Shown piece by piece: positions 34,070 through 45,039 of a stretch of 64,000 nt of DNA. Under the pieces are notes generated by a model that saw only the letters and a program-made list of their open reading frames with translations, was not told where the DNA came from and made no database searches. The translations under genes and the position numbers were made by a program. The DNA comes from Lytechinus pictus. Taxonomy: Eukaryota > Echinodermata > Echinoidea > Temnopleuroida > Toxopneustidae. Within the stretch, counting starts at the first letter, position 1. Each line of letters starts with the position of its first letter. The stretch lies in the NCBI RefSeq assembly GCF_037042905.1, contig NW_026974141.1, positions 269,501 to 333,500 of the forward strand, written 5' to 3'.

Positions 34070-35800
34070 TTATGGAAAACCGAGATACAATTGAAGATTT
34101 GATTTAAAGGACTGAATCGTTGAACTAGACGATAAATTAATTGGTAATTTGTTATAAAGTGTAGCCCCCCTATACAAAAATGTCCGTTTACAGCTGTTTG
34201 AATTTGGTTTTGGGAGACTGAGATGATTTTCAGTACGCAGAGAGTAAGGGTATGTTTTACGAGAAAATTGTGTTTTCATGTAGTCAGGTGCAAAATTATT
34301 CAAAACTTTAAACATCATTACGTACATATGTTCCTTTTGCCGGGTATTTAAAGTCTTCCATTTCAAGATATCATGGATGTATGAGGATGAAGTATGCAAA
34401 TATGGATCGATTTTTAGAATAATTCTTCCTGCACGATTTTGTAGCTTTTGCAATAAATCCAAATACTTTTTCGATGCAGATTGCCAAACAATATCAGCAT
34501 AATCAAAGTGTGGAAGGATAACCGAAGAATATATTAAATTTAAACTAGATTCATTAACAAATCGCCTAAGTCTGCCAAGGAAACCAATCATTTTACCGAT
34601 TTTTGAACACATGTGATCAAAATGAACATTCCATTTAAGTTCCCTATCTATAAAAACTCCAAGATATTTAACACTTTCTACCATTTGAATATCTGTTTCG
34701 CGAATGCGTAAGTGAAGATTTTTATGTTTTGCCAACATATGCCGAGTACCTAAAAACATACTTACGGTTTTATTACAGTTAAGTTTTAATCGATTTTTGC
34801 TCATCCAATTTGCAACATTTTTCAGTTCATTATTAAGTGTTCTTTCAACTACAAGTGGATTTTTGTCCGAGAAATATAAAACAGAGTCATCGGCATATAA
34901 ATGAAAAGAACATTTATGAAGAGAGCATGACAAATCATTTATGAATATGACAAAAAGAAGCGGACCCAATATAGACCCCTGGGGTACACCATTTGAAATT
35001 ACATATTCATAAGAAAAGACATTATTCAAACAAGTTTTAATTTTGCGATCGGAAAGATAGCTTAAGAACCAATCGAGTGATTTACCAGTAACTCCAAGAT
35101 GAGAGAGTTTAGATAAAAGAATTTGGTGATTGACTAGGTCAAATGCTTTTTGTAAGTCTAAAAAGACGGCTCCCGTATAATCCCCATTATCCATGGCATG
35201 AAGCCATTCATCAGTAACCTTTGATAGTGCTGTCGTAGTTGAGTGTTTAGGTCTAAATCCTGATTGTTCAGAAATGAGGATTTGGTTTTTATTCAGATAA
35301 TGCAATAGCTGTTTTTGAATGACCCTTTCAAGTAACTTAGAAACACATGGGAGTAATGAAATTGGTCTAAAATTATCAGGATTCGATTTGTCCCCCTTTT
35401 TGTGTAAAGGTATTATCTTGGCAACTTTCCATTTACCCGGTACTTTTCCTTCTACAATAGATTTATTTATTAAATAGGTTATTGAGGGGACTAATTCATT
35501 TGCACAAGTCTTTAGAATAAATGTAGATATACCATCAACTCCAACAGACTTTTTGTTTTTAAGTGTATTGATTTCTTTCAAAATATCACTTTCTTGTATC
35601 TTGTTTAAAGTAAATATATCATCAATATCAAGTACTTGAGGAAAATCTGTTAAACCTTGCGTTTCATCAATAGATACGTTGTTAGCAACACTTGCAAAAT
35701 GTAGATTAAATTTGTTAGCAGTATCGAAAGCGTCACCAGTGCATGAATGGTTAGCAGATGATACATTACGATTTGATATAAATGATTTAATACTTTCCAA
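34070..35800 (-). CDS. LINE reverse transcriptase segment
   Basis: The 576-codon frame carries the RT blocks in order: KNKKSVGVDGISTFILK (about 80), NFRPISLLPCVSKLLERVI (about 140), QSGFRPKHST (about 180), AVFLDLQKAFDLVNH (about 210), GVPQGSILGPLLFVIFINDL (about 270) and the catalytic YADD (about 302). A thumb/C-terminal region follows, with SRKTYPYSLRTENHLSLP. It would copy the element RNA at a nicked target. The listed start is a TTG and not a true initiator; the frame is the downstream part of a broken EN-RT ORF. The type is closest to the CR1 group. Confidence 0.85.
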   Translation of the reverse strand: MESIKSFISNRNVSSANHSCTGDAFDTANKFNLHFASVANNVSIDETQGLTDFPQVLDIDDIFTLNKIQESDILKEINTLKNKKSVGVDGISTFILKTCANELVPSITYLINKSIVEGKVPGKWKVAKIIPLHKKGDKSNPDNFRPISLLPCVSKLLERVIQKQLLHYLNKNQILISEQSGFRPKHSTTTALSKVTDEWLHAMDNGDYTGAVFLDLQKAFDLVNHQILLSKLSHLGVTGKSLDWFLSYLSDRKIKTCLNNVFSYEYVISNGVPQGSILGPLLFVIFINDLSCSLHKCSFHLYADDSVLYFSDKNPLVVERTLNNELKNVANWMSKNRLKLNCNKTVSMFLGTRHMLAKHKNLHLRIRETDIQMVESVKYLGVFIDRELKWNVHFDHMCSKIGKMIGFLGRLRRFVNESSLNLIYSSVILPHFDYADIVWQSASKKYLDLLQKLQNRAGRIILKIDPYLHTSSSYIHDILKWKTLNTRQKEHMYVMMFKVLNNFAPDYMKTQFSRKTYPYSLRTENHLSLPKPNSNSCKRTFLYRGATLYNKLPINLSSSSTIQSFKSNLQLYLGFP

Positions 35801-37152
35801 GACTCATTTCTAGTTTGATTTTGACATAATTTTTCATAATAATATATCTTTTTTTCTTTTTTAATTTCATAGGTGACTTTATTTCTTAAGCGCCTATACT
35901 CTACCCATAACCTTTCCTCTTGTTTAGATTTAGCTTTACGTTTAATTCGATCTCTCTGTTTCATTAAGTTGAAGAGATGTTCATTAAGCCAGGGAGAGTG
36001 TTTATTCTTTACACGTTTAGTTTTAAATGGCATATGTTTATCCACAACCTCTAGCAAAAGTTCTTCCCACCTTTTTACCGCATCATTTATATCATCAAAA
36101 TTTTCTATCTCATTCCAATTTTGGTTTTTAACATCAGACTTAAAACGATTGATATCAATATTTCTACACTTCCTGAAAGTAATATATTTTTCATGGGTAC
36201 CTATTGAATGGGATTTCCAAATGAGAAAACTCATAGCATGATCACTAAGCCCATTATCGATTACACCAAAAGACCTCACTTTATTTATAGAATTTGTAAG
36301 CATATGATCAATTAGTGTTGCGGAACCGCCCACTATTCGTGTATATTTAGAAGTATTAATTTGTTCTAGCGAATAAATACTATTGATTTGATTGTATTTC
36401 AAAGTCTGTGAATTACTCGGGCGTTTTAGATCAAAATTTGCATCTCCCATTATTATTATTGAATAGTTAAATCCACTAACAAAAGATAACATTTGTTCAT
36501 AGTAATCGAGAACCGCACTATGGGAATTAGGAGGTCTGTACCAATTAACAAATATAATAGGTTGAGTGTTTTTTAAATGAGTAACAATCGCTATTGCTTC
36601 TATCGAGGACAAAGAATCATGCTCTAATAGCGTAAATTTTAAAGTTTCGTGGATGTAAATTGCAACTCCACCTCCTACTCTATTTCTATCTTTACGGATT
36701 ATTTCATAATTTGGTATAAGTACCTCACCATCATTGATGCTATCATCTAATCTCGTTTCATTAAGTGCAAATATGTGAATTTGATTGTCAATGAGAATTG
36801 AACGTATTTCATCAATATTCCTCAATAAGCTTACAACATTTAACTGCGCAAAACGTAATCCCTTTAATGATAACTCCCGATATTTACAATTTCTTTCGTC
36901 ATGTCCAACAAATGGTTCACTATAAATCGGTAGGTTTAAAGTATCAGAAGTATCATTATAAAAAGGTAATTCTTTCATTATACATTTTGGACATTTCCAA
37001 TCTAAGAAAAGTTCTGAATCATCATTATAAATCCTCAAAGCAATGTTGACACAAGAAATATGAACCCATAAATTGCAAGATGTACAAAGTAGCCCCTTTT
37101 GGTTGTTTTTCACGCTGTTGTTACATATAGCACAAGGAAAACGCCTATTCAT
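35650..37152 (-). CDS. LINE PHD finger plus APE endonuclease segment
   Basis: The 500-codon frame begins with a PHD-like zinc finger: C-x2-C near residues 7-10, then CTSCNLWVHISC at about 23-34 and CPKC at about 54-57. The APE-type endonuclease follows, with QLNVVSLLRN, FALNETRLDD, GGGVAIYIHE, YRPPNS, IMGDANFDLK, ATLIDHMLTN and the catalytic LSDHAMSF. The tail RNESWKVLNH marks where the frame is lost to the RT frame. The endonuclease nicks target DNA to prime reverse transcription. A PHD finger at the N-terminus is known in some CR1-type elements. Confidence 0.82.
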   Translation of the reverse strand: MNRRFPCAICNNSVKNNQKGLLCTSCNLWVHISCVNIALRIYNDDSELFLDWKCPKCIMKELPFYNDTSDTLNLPIYSEPFVGHDERNCKYRELSLKGLRFAQLNVVSLLRNIDEIRSILIDNQIHIFALNETRLDDSINDGEVLIPNYEIIRKDRNRVGGGVAIYIHETLKFTLLEHDSLSSIEAIAIVTHLKNTQPIIFVNWYRPPNSHSAVLDYYEQMLSFVSGFNYSIIIMGDANFDLKRPSNSQTLKYNQINSIYSLEQINTSKYTRIVGGSATLIDHMLTNSINKVRSFGVIDNGLSDHAMSFLIWKSHSIGTHEKYITFRKCRNIDINRFKSDVKNQNWNEIENFDDINDAVKRWEELLLEVVDKHMPFKTKRVKNKHSPWLNEHLFNLMKQRDRIKRKAKSKQEERLWVEYRRLRNKVTYEIKKEKKIYYYEKLCQNQTRNESWKVLNHLYQIVMYHLLTIHALVTLSILLTNLIYILQVLLTTYLLMKRKV

Positions 37153-37375
37153 TTACAATGATATAGAAGAAAACAAAGAAAAGAAAGAAAAAAAAAAAAA
37201 AAAACACTAAAAGAAACCTCAAGAATCCCCAGACTACAATTACATAAAATTCAAGAGTAATGATAATGAATGGATTGAATGAAAGTTAAAATAAAAGTAT
37301 CTTGGTAAGCGAAATGTCGTTTTTCCCCCTACCCTTGCCAAGTGTAGTATAAAAATATTTCTTATTAAAAGTTGT

Positions 37376-37705
37376 TATCATTGTCCAATGAGAGTAAAAG
37401 ACAAAAGTCCTCCATAAGACTGTATCTCAATAGATACTCTTTGCCATTACAGAATAAGACTGAGTAGAACAGAGATATCGTCATGCATGTTGAACATCAT
37501 CAGATATTAGGATGACCTATAAGCATGTTCAAAACGTTTACGAAGAGGTAATGAACTCTATCTAAGTAGGTCAAGTAACAAATACCCATTATGAACATCA
37601 TATAGATGGTTAAACAATCTGATTTGGAATCTAGATGGACGGTATTATCATTGTCCAATGAGAGTAAAAGACAAAAGTCCTCCATACGACTGTACCTCAA
37701 TAGAT
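37376..37705 (+). repeat. 61-bp direct repeat, copies 269 bp apart
   Basis: 37376-37436 and 37645-37705 differ at only about two positions (core ATGAGAGTAAAAGACAAAAG). The 208 bp between is single-copy here. This could be a local duplication or the footprint of an insertion with long flanking repeats. Confidence 0.8.
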
Positions 37706-37743
37706 TATAACTACGTGGAACATAATTTAGTTAACTAAACATA

Positions 37744-37746
<3 letters not shown>

Positions 37747-37777
<31 letters not shown>
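37747..37777. repeat. (TG)n microsatellite
   Basis: About 15 uninterrupted TG units. Confidence 0.9.
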
Positions 37778-37778
<1 letters not shown>

Positions 37779-38445
37779 CGCGAGGGGGGGAGTGGTCAAT
37801 ACACACAATAATCACTGCTTGACTAGAAATCGATCAAGCAAATAGACTCTACGATTAACAGGACAATGGACTAAAATGCGTAATAAAGAAGGAAATCATT
37901 TCTCAGACGATGGTAAAAACGCCACTGTGACCCTTTCTTATTTTACTGAAGAGCTTGGTGGTAGATGTGAGCAAGGCATTTAATCAAGGGTGTTCTTTCA
38001 TCCTACTTTCAAATTAATGGAAATGCTATATGCAGTCTTGGTATAACTCTGGGTGCGCTTTTCTATATGGGGGGGGGGCAAGAAAATAGGAGTAGTCGGC
38101 AGAGATTGCTAAAAGCGTAAAAAGAAAGAAACAAGTTTATAAAAAAATATATTGAAATATCTCCAAAAGGATGAGACGTTTTATGGGACTTTGTACCAAA
38201 CTTAGAAACAAAAATAGCAATACCACATCTAACAACAACAACAACAGCAGCAGCAGCACATGGGCGTGGTGATCAAGGGGTGGGTAATGTCCAAGAAATG
38301 CAACCCTTTACGAGATTATTACAAAAAATTCACCAAAATCCAACCCAAATTTCATCGATGTACTCCAAATCCTTCAATTCCAATTTCAACTTGCAGAAAT
38401 GACATCCTCGTTAGCTCATTCGCTTCGCTCCCTCGATCTGTAACA

Positions 38446-39041
38446 TTAAAGGACATGTTAACCCAAACAAAGAGTGACGTTAAATATAAATAGAAAAATC
38501 CAACAAGCACAACACTGAAAATTTCATCAAAATCGGATGTAAAATAAGAAAGTTATGACATTGTAACACTTTACTTAATATGCACATCCTGGTCAGTACG
38601 CAAATGAGGGGACTGATGATGTCATCCACTCACTACATCTTTTGTATTTTATTATATAAAATATGAAATATTCTAATCTTATCCTCATTGCCTAGTGAAA
38701 AAACCATTTAATTCCTCCCTGAACATGTGGAGTTAGCAATGTAGTATGTTTCAGTCAAGTTGGTCCGTATTGTCATATCTGTAAAAAAAATGAAATATTG
38801 TATAATTCAAACAATAAAAAAGTAAAAGAAAATAGTGAGTGAGGGACATCATCAACTGTCTCATTTTTATGTCACTGGGTTGAACATATCACTGTTTTGT
38901 GAAAAATACGCAAAATTTTAAAATGTTATAACTTTCTTATTTTACATCCGATTTTGATGAAATTTTCAGCATTATGCTAGATTGATTTTTCCATATTTAT
39001 TTCAATCAACATTTTGTGGAGTGGACTTGATTCCCCCTTTC
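38446..39041. mobile_element. TTAA-type palindromic MITE
   Basis: The left end TTAAAGGACATGTTAACCC and the right end GTGGACTTGATTCCCCCTTT are diverged inverted repeats. The inner inverted segments are highly conserved: ATTTCATCAAAATCGGATGT near 38520 and ACATCCGATTTTGATGAAAT near 38943, then AAGAAAGTTATGACA and its mirror. The right TTAA is mutated. It is the same family as 59486-60063. Confidence 0.8.
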
Positions 39042-39152
39042 TTTGATTCCGAAAATAAAACAATAACATTGCATGACAAATCACAAATTAAGGACGAATT
39101 CAACTTTTTTTTTTACATATCATGCATATAGCTTCAAATCATAAATAACCGG

Positions 39153-39345
39153 TGTGTTGGCTCAGTTGGTCTCACAACCGGGAGGTTGGGGGTTCAAACC
39201 CTGGCCGCGTCAGACCAAAAGACGTTAAAAGATGGGAGTTGCTGCTACCCTGTTTGGCGTTCAACGATTAAAGGGATAGAGCCTCGTCGATCTGGCGCTG
39301 CACAGCGGCTGCCGGGCCCACGATCAATTGGGCAAAGCAAATTTT
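39153..39345 (+). mobile_element. tRNA-derived SINE with good B box
   Basis: The head TTGGCTCAGTTGGTCTCAC and B box GGGTTCAAACCCTGGCC are followed by CGTCAGACCAAAAGACG and a body ending GATCAATTGGGCAAAGC. The head is the same family as 22394-22568, while the body differs, so the two copies are different subfamilies or truncations. Confidence 0.75.
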
Positions 39346-42244
39346 CGGAGTATTTCATTTCATGTCTATTTCGAACAATAAATTATGGATTTATCATTTA
39401 TCATACAATTTAACAAATTTTATCACAAATGAACTACTTTTTAATAAAAAGTTCTAGTAATGCCTTCTTTACAAAATAATTCGTTTACGAACCCCATATC
39501 TTATGAAACTGGGTTATTTTCAAATATACTTCATCTATACGGTGATAAAAAAAAAGATGTTTGATAGAAAGAAAACATTGCATGTGGCTTTGCAAAGACA
39601 CTAACAAAGTACAACTCGCATTACAATGTTTTTAAGATGGTCAGATCTAACATCGAGTTTTGGGGACCTGGGTGAGTTGAGTCAAGGGCAGAGGGTTCGT
39701 GTTTACATACTTTTGAATATAATTCATTATTAATAGCTAGTACCTCATTCATTATACAAGTGTTTTGTCCATGAACACTCACCACCATGTTATGTTTCTT
39801 CGTGTGCTTGTAAAGCACCTGGAATAGCGGTTTTCATCATTTGTTTTCTAACTTTTCTTCAAAGGGGCACAACCTTCAAATCGAGCAGACGACAAAAAAC
39901 GCACTATCGGTATCGTGATGATCGCGATATCCGTAACCACGCGTTATTGATTTTCTTTTCACCCTAATAAACCACAGACCGTCAAATAAACCCATACAAT
40001 TCTATAGAGTCATCTATTATGACAAAAGGTCGACCCCTGCCTCAAAAGAGGTCCATATTCAATAAGATCCCAGTCTCTTACATGTGTGGTGGTACGTGCG
40101 GGAGTGTACTGTGTAATGTAGGCTATACGACTGCTCGCTCAGTAAACACACACCTCCAAGCTCTGGATACCGAGACAAAACAATTTCATATTTCTTACGC
40201 TCCTTGAGACCAGCTAATTCATGTAAGTAGTGACAAATGTTTGATGTGTTGTGAAATTATATGACTGATATGAATATTATGTAAATATATATTTTTCAAC
40301 AACATGATACGGGATTTAGGGAAATAGTGCGTCCTTAGTTACCGTGCAAATATAAATGTCCCATTCATTTTGTAAGCGGACGTTTCTTGAAAGTCCCAAT
40401 ACATTATTACACAAAAAGACTAAGAGAGTATTTTACATGTATTTCTCTCCTTTGACTGAACACAATCCCGTTCAGTGCTTTACTTTTAAACGCCCTGCCT
40501 TCCAAGTTTAGGGAAGATAAATCTGAAATCAAATAAAGTGAATGTGTCATTATCATAAAGAAGTTCGTAAGGTAGGCCTGTCTTCTCACTAAAATGTTGG
40601 ACAATTTCATTGTGTAATATGAAAGTCGCGAAGGAGGTATTTCACATGGTGTACATGTAATAATCATTGGTATTATTTGTCAACTTGTGTTCAAGACACA
40701 AATATTATTACATTGAAAATTTCGATTGACGATGATTTTATTATGATCGTCGTGTTCACTGGCCTAACTCGTAAAGTGATAATATTGATAATTATGGTAA
40801 AATTGTCAATAATTTGTATTAGCTAATATTACTCCAAACTAATTTGTTTTCTTCTAGTTTTGATTTGTATCGACATACTACTACTAATAATAAAGATTTA
40901 AAAAAGGACAGTCAATACATCAATGATGATGGAGGTGCTGGTAAACATAACGATGATAATTAAAATGAGTGTATGGTTGTAATGATGATGATAATATAAT
41001 AATTTCAATAATTAGAATAATCATAACTATGATGACAGTAAAAGCAATAATAATAAGTTTAATAACCATATGAATAATTACCGTAGTTGAAATATATAAC
41101 AATGCCAACAACAGTATTCACAAAAGGCCCAGAATGACGTTTTACAACATAATATTCCTCATGTTTAACATTTCTAAAACATGATTGACTAAATGTTTAA
41201 TGGTAGCATTTTCAAAAGTTTTCTCCAAGATATTTTAATATGTTTCATGAATAATATATTTTCGTGTTTTTGATATCTTAATAACGTTACCAACTTACAT
41301 TTCAATTGGTATTTAGAATATCATGGCTAAACGTTTTGTTAAAAAAATATTTTGATAATAACATGACCATTAACATTTACGGTGGTTTTAAATACCTTTT
41401 GGTAAGCTGACATCTTTTAATATATAATGTTTGTATTAGAGCGGATAGTTATAGTATTACATTGATAGGCAAGGTAATATTCATGATAAAAATCATTACA
41501 GCATATGGTTTTGAAATTTACACTACTAAATTTATTTCGCGTGGTTATTCATATCATCTATAACCTCTTATTGTGATGTTTACTTTGTGTTTCGAGTTAA
41601 GAAAGAACCTTGGACCATGAAATATGTTTCATTACACGTATCAGTGATAAATGAGTAATGGCTATCTTTGTCATATTTGATCAAAATGTGGATACACAAT
41701 ACCAATGATGATTTGATAATAAAATAAAAATGATTATAAAGATACCAATATAAATACTGTACGACCCGGTAGGCATCATGAATGCCATATACAATGGGAC
41801 AAAATATCATAATCATAAAATAAAATATATACACTGTACATGCTGTACCTACCCCATTAACTCCTGAGAACTTAATAAAAGGACTAGTTTGCCAAAAAAG
41901 AGAAATTAGCATATGGTAATTTTCACATAGTTATTGTTTTCTGAAATCATTCCAGAATTTCCACCAGGTCTTTTCGAACTTATTGCGAAGCATGTAATAA
42001 TGCTCGTGAAATGAATTTTTGTAATGGTTTAATTTCCATGTAGAGCCACACAAATTAGATTTTCCTAACCTCCACAAAGTTATTCAATCTCTTTGACACA
42101 AGAAAGAGTCGCAATTCGTGCGTAACTAACGATCAGTTTTATGAAACAACTAAACTAAATTCTTTGTGAATACTTTCACTTGTGTAATGAATCAACGTGT
42201 CCTCACTTCACCAAATATCATTAATCCTATGATTGCAGTTTGTA
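39346..42244. other. AT-rich intergenic region, nothing recognised
   Basis: Short frames only, of low complexity and without family resemblance. Scattered ATT/ATG-rich tracts occur near 40980-41060. Confidence 0.5.
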
Positions 42245-42300
42245 TCATCTTAAAAAAGGCGCTGTATAAATCTAACTGTCATTATTATTATTATCATCAT
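42245..42300 (+). repeat. GCGCTGTATAAATC repeat with (ATT)n tail
   Basis: This is the same repeat type as 31040-31080. Its T-rich tail runs directly into TCCTTCAG at 42301-42308, a good candidate 3' splice site in front of the next coding exon. Confidence 0.55.
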
Positions 42301-42347
42301 TCCTTCAGATTTCGAGATGTCTTGAACGCCGGGCCTGATACACTACT

Positions 42348-44501
42348 ATGCTGATTAAAGGAAGAGCAAGTCCTAGGACAAGCTCTCGAGTTGATGTCCC
42401 CCAGCCAAACATCAGCAGACCATGCCGAGCACCACCTCCAGAAGAAATACTGTCCTTCGAAGATGATGTGGTCTTCGAATGGTCAAAGAGCATATCCCCA
42501 GACTTCTCAGAGTCACGAAAGGCACGGATGCAAGCTGAAGAGCAGCGCAAGACGACAGAGAGTCTCTTCCCAGGATTGCTTACTGAGGTCATCGATGATT
42601 CTTTGTCCCAACAACCAACCTCTGGGTCAGTTCCAACCTTTGGCTCTCCTGTAGTATTTTCAAGTCTGTTCGACCTAAGGGGAAGTGCTGATGATGTCAA
42701 CACACGAAATGCATCGCGCTGTGAATCAACGAAATTGTACTCTGGAGTTCGGACCTTTTTACCAGACCGATGCCAGACTGCTCCCCCTTCCAAACATGTT
42801 GATGGTGAAGCTGAGAATGGTATGAACGGAACCCAGGTTATTGATATGGCAGCAAAACATGAAATACAAACACGGGAGAGGAGCAAATCCTGTCGGTTGT
42901 ACGGTGAAGGTGCCAAACGGCGTCCAGATGCTTCGCAATCTAGATCAGCTCGCAAGGTTCGTAAACCAAATGAGGAGCGTTACCTCATGCGGAGGTATCG
43001 GGAGAGACCATGTTCTAGAGCTGAAAGTTATATGAACGAAGAAATATTTAAATCAACGAGTGATTTGTCTCGAGAATGTTGCGACGTCCTTGGCCCAAGA
43101 CATTGTTACGACTGCTCCAAGATAACACAGAGGAACACTTTCGTTGACCGCAACACCTCTTCGTTCCCAAGCATTCACATGACACCAAAAAACATGTCAA
43201 CAATCACCTTGGTTCAGAGACTCTTCCCAGAGTTGAGCCAGTTGGACATCCTGGAAGGAGTAGCTGATGGATATATATCATCTCGATCGTTTTCTCGTGA
43301 TAGACTTCTTGAACTTTGCGAGCGCAGGAAAGCGGATGCTCGGAAGAAAGAGATTAGGGAAAAGTGGAAGGGTGTTGCCAAACGACGGATAAGTGCGTTC
43401 TCTATTCCAGACAAGCTTCATTTCTTCAGTAACTTTACTGATTTGAGAGCTCAGATACTAAAACAGCGGGGGAGCTACACGGGTATGAAAGATCTGGTGT
43501 CTCCCGTTAATAGTCTTAACACTATGCCACCTCCAACCGAAATTGAACTCATCATCAGGAAAGAGGAGGACCGTGAAAATCCTGCGAATTACTTCTGCCC
43601 ACCACTCATGACGCGCGAAGAAATCCAACGACAGAAGAGTCAACCGCGATTTTACGCAGGAGCGAAGCAAGAATACAAACTTCCCGACGCTCCCCCTCTC
43701 ACAGACATTCTCCAGAAATCAACTATGACAATTCGAGACTTGGATCCCGAAGGAACTGCCAAACCCAAAGTAGAGAGAACAAAACCTAGTGGCCCACGCA
43801 TTTGCGGAATGGGTGATCCCAAAAGAAATATTCCAAACGGTGGATCCTTTGGTGGCAGCGGTGGGATGTTAAGTAAGACACCCGGGAGATCGCGGCCTCC
43901 AAGATTTGGGCGACCGGAAGTGGGCGGAGGTCTTGCATCTCTCGCGGCATCGTCATCATCATTCACAAGACCGCTGCAGATGGAGACGCTGGCTGAGGAC
44001 GGCAGCCAGAGTGAGCGGGAAGATGTGATGGAGGAAGAGGAAGAAGATGATGAGGCTGGTAGAAATGAGATGGAGAAAGGGGGAAACCCCCTTAGCTATG
44101 AACAACGGCCTCATCCTCGCATGAAACCTCATCATAACACAGGGTACAACCGAAGTAGTTTCGGTGATTTAAACGTTGAGGAAGAGGAGGAGGATGAAAG
44201 CGATAACATTGATGGTCAAAATGAAATGAGGATTGATGAGGCAGTGGAAGACGCTGACGAAGATGACGAAAACGAGGAAGACGCGCTTGGATATATTACA
44301 CATGGGACCAGAAACCTACAATTAAGTAGCAAACATGGATTGGGTAACACGGCTGGACAACATGATGAAACAGGGGAGCTTTACCAGACATCAAAACGGA
44401 CTGGCATTGAAGGGCACCAAGAAAAGGAAGATGAAAATGACTTTGAAGTAGGTTCACTAGATGGTGTCTCGCTGTCAGAAGATGAAGTTGAAGAACTTTG
44501 A
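42348..44501 (+). CDS. Orphan protein, 717 codons, acidic C-terminus
   Basis: This long open frame has clearly higher GC than its flanks and is real coding sequence. I recognise no known domain. Residues about 20-60 (PPPEEILSFEDDVVFEWSK, then SRKARMQAEEQRK) look structured. About 290-385 forms a possible folded core: LFPELSQLDILEGVADGYIS, a basic helix (ERRKADARKKEIREKWK) and IPDKLHFFSNFTDL. About 445-465 has APPLTDILQKSTMTIRDLDP. About 495-530 is Gly/Pro/Arg-rich and disordered. About 560-575 and 610-645 are runs of Glu/Asp. The overall composition suggests a nuclear or scaffold protein (weak inference). An in-frame TGA at 42336-42338 makes ATG 42348 the first start in this exon. The likely exon begins at 42309 after CTTCAG, giving a 5' UTR with one short upstream ORF. 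The CDS has no intron. Confidence 0.75.
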   Translation: MLIKGRASPRTSSRVDVPQPNISRPCRAPPPEEILSFEDDVVFEWSKSISPDFSESRKARMQAEEQRKTTESLFPGLLTEVIDDSLSQQPTSGSVPTFGSPVVFSSLFDLRGSADDVNTRNASRCESTKLYSGVRTFLPDRCQTAPPSKHVDGEAENGMNGTQVIDMAAKHEIQTRERSKSCRLYGEGAKRRPDASQSRSARKVRKPNEERYLMRRYRERPCSRAESYMNEEIFKSTSDLSRECCDVLGPRHCYDCSKITQRNTFVDRNTSSFPSIHMTPKNMSTITLVQRLFPELSQLDILEGVADGYISSRSFSRDRLLELCERRKADARKKEIREKWKGVAKRRISAFSIPDKLHFFSNFTDLRAQILKQRGSYTGMKDLVSPVNSLNTMPPPTEIELIIRKEEDRENPANYFCPPLMTREEIQRQKSQPRFYAGAKQEYKLPDAPPLTDILQKSTMTIRDLDPEGTAKPKVERTKPSGPRICGMGDPKRNIPNGGSFGGSGGMLSKTPGRSRPPRFGRPEVGGGLASLAASSSSFTRPLQMETLAEDGSQSEREDVMEEEEEDDEAGRNEMEKGGNPLSYEQRPHPRMKPHHNTGYNRSSFGDLNVEEEEEDESDNIDGQNEMRIDEAVEDADEDDENEEDALGYITHGTRNLQLSSKHGLGNTAGQHDETGELYQTSKRTGIEGHQEKEDENDFEVGSLDGVSLSEDEVEEL

Positions 44502-45037
44502 GCTCATCATCTGAATTTTACATTTCAACGGATGTTCAATACTTCGTTATTTAATTTGTCCGTTTGGATTTGGAAATGTTTACTCTATCAACTTTGGTAG
44601 TCGTGTGAACTTTTGATCAGAAATATACTACAGTCACTCCAAACCCGCCGACTGTATGCCATTCAAAATAGGCTTTCATCCCCCTGGGGGTCGGTGACTG
44701 TACCATGATATCACGTGCAGGGTTAACGCACAAAGTGTACCGTGTGATGAAATCAGTGTTTTTGTCTTGCCAAGCGAGGATAATTAATAAGAACTAGATG
44801 TGTTAGGGAGTGTTGCAAGAAAGCATCTGCAAATATTATGTTGTAATTTTACATTTATACTTATGTCAATTCTATCTGTAGCAAATAATATCACACTGCT
44901 TGTTTCAAGAAGCAGATTAGTAATCAATTGCAAATTTGCAATTAATTTCAATACTTATGATTGATTTAGGGACTGAAGATGGACTTGCAATTGATCGCAA
45001 GTTTTTAGCAACACCTCATTAGAAAAACATGTAACTA
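44502..45037. other. 3' flank of the 717-codon ORF
   Basis: Noncoding. 44885-45010 carries loosely palindromic AATTGCAAATTTGCAATT-type sequence, a MITE-like remnant. No clear AATAAA stands out close to the stop. Confidence 0.45.
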
Positions 45038-45039
45038 TA

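Larger units (their letters stand above)
33811..37165 (-). mobile_element. Near-complete CR1-like LINE with PHD finger
   Basis: The minus-strand element has a 5' ORF with a PHD-like zinc finger and APE endonuclease (37152-35650) and a reverse transcriptase ORF (35800-34070). A short 3' UTR contains a 10-bp hairpin (33905-33929), and the 3' tail is made of AAAC-like units (read as TGTTTGTTTG on the plus strand at 33811-33825). The two ORFs overlap in different frames. One base shift near 35790-35803 separates them, so the ancestral element probably had one continuous EN-RT frame. All core RT motifs are present. The 5' end is not defined; an A-rich stretch lies at 37170-37205. It is probably young but not active in this copy. 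Confidence 0.85.

Noticed and set aside
40019-40207. 62-codon frame with Cys/Gly pattern
   Set aside because: Short and isolated; the Cys spacing does not match a known zinc finger.
28832-44501. Splicing the 325-codon ORF directly to the 717-codon ORF
   Set aside because: A donor at 29805 and an acceptor-like AG inside the second ORF keep frame, but that AG has no pyrimidine tract and the better acceptor at 42308 closes all frames upstream of ATG 42348. I keep them as separate genes.
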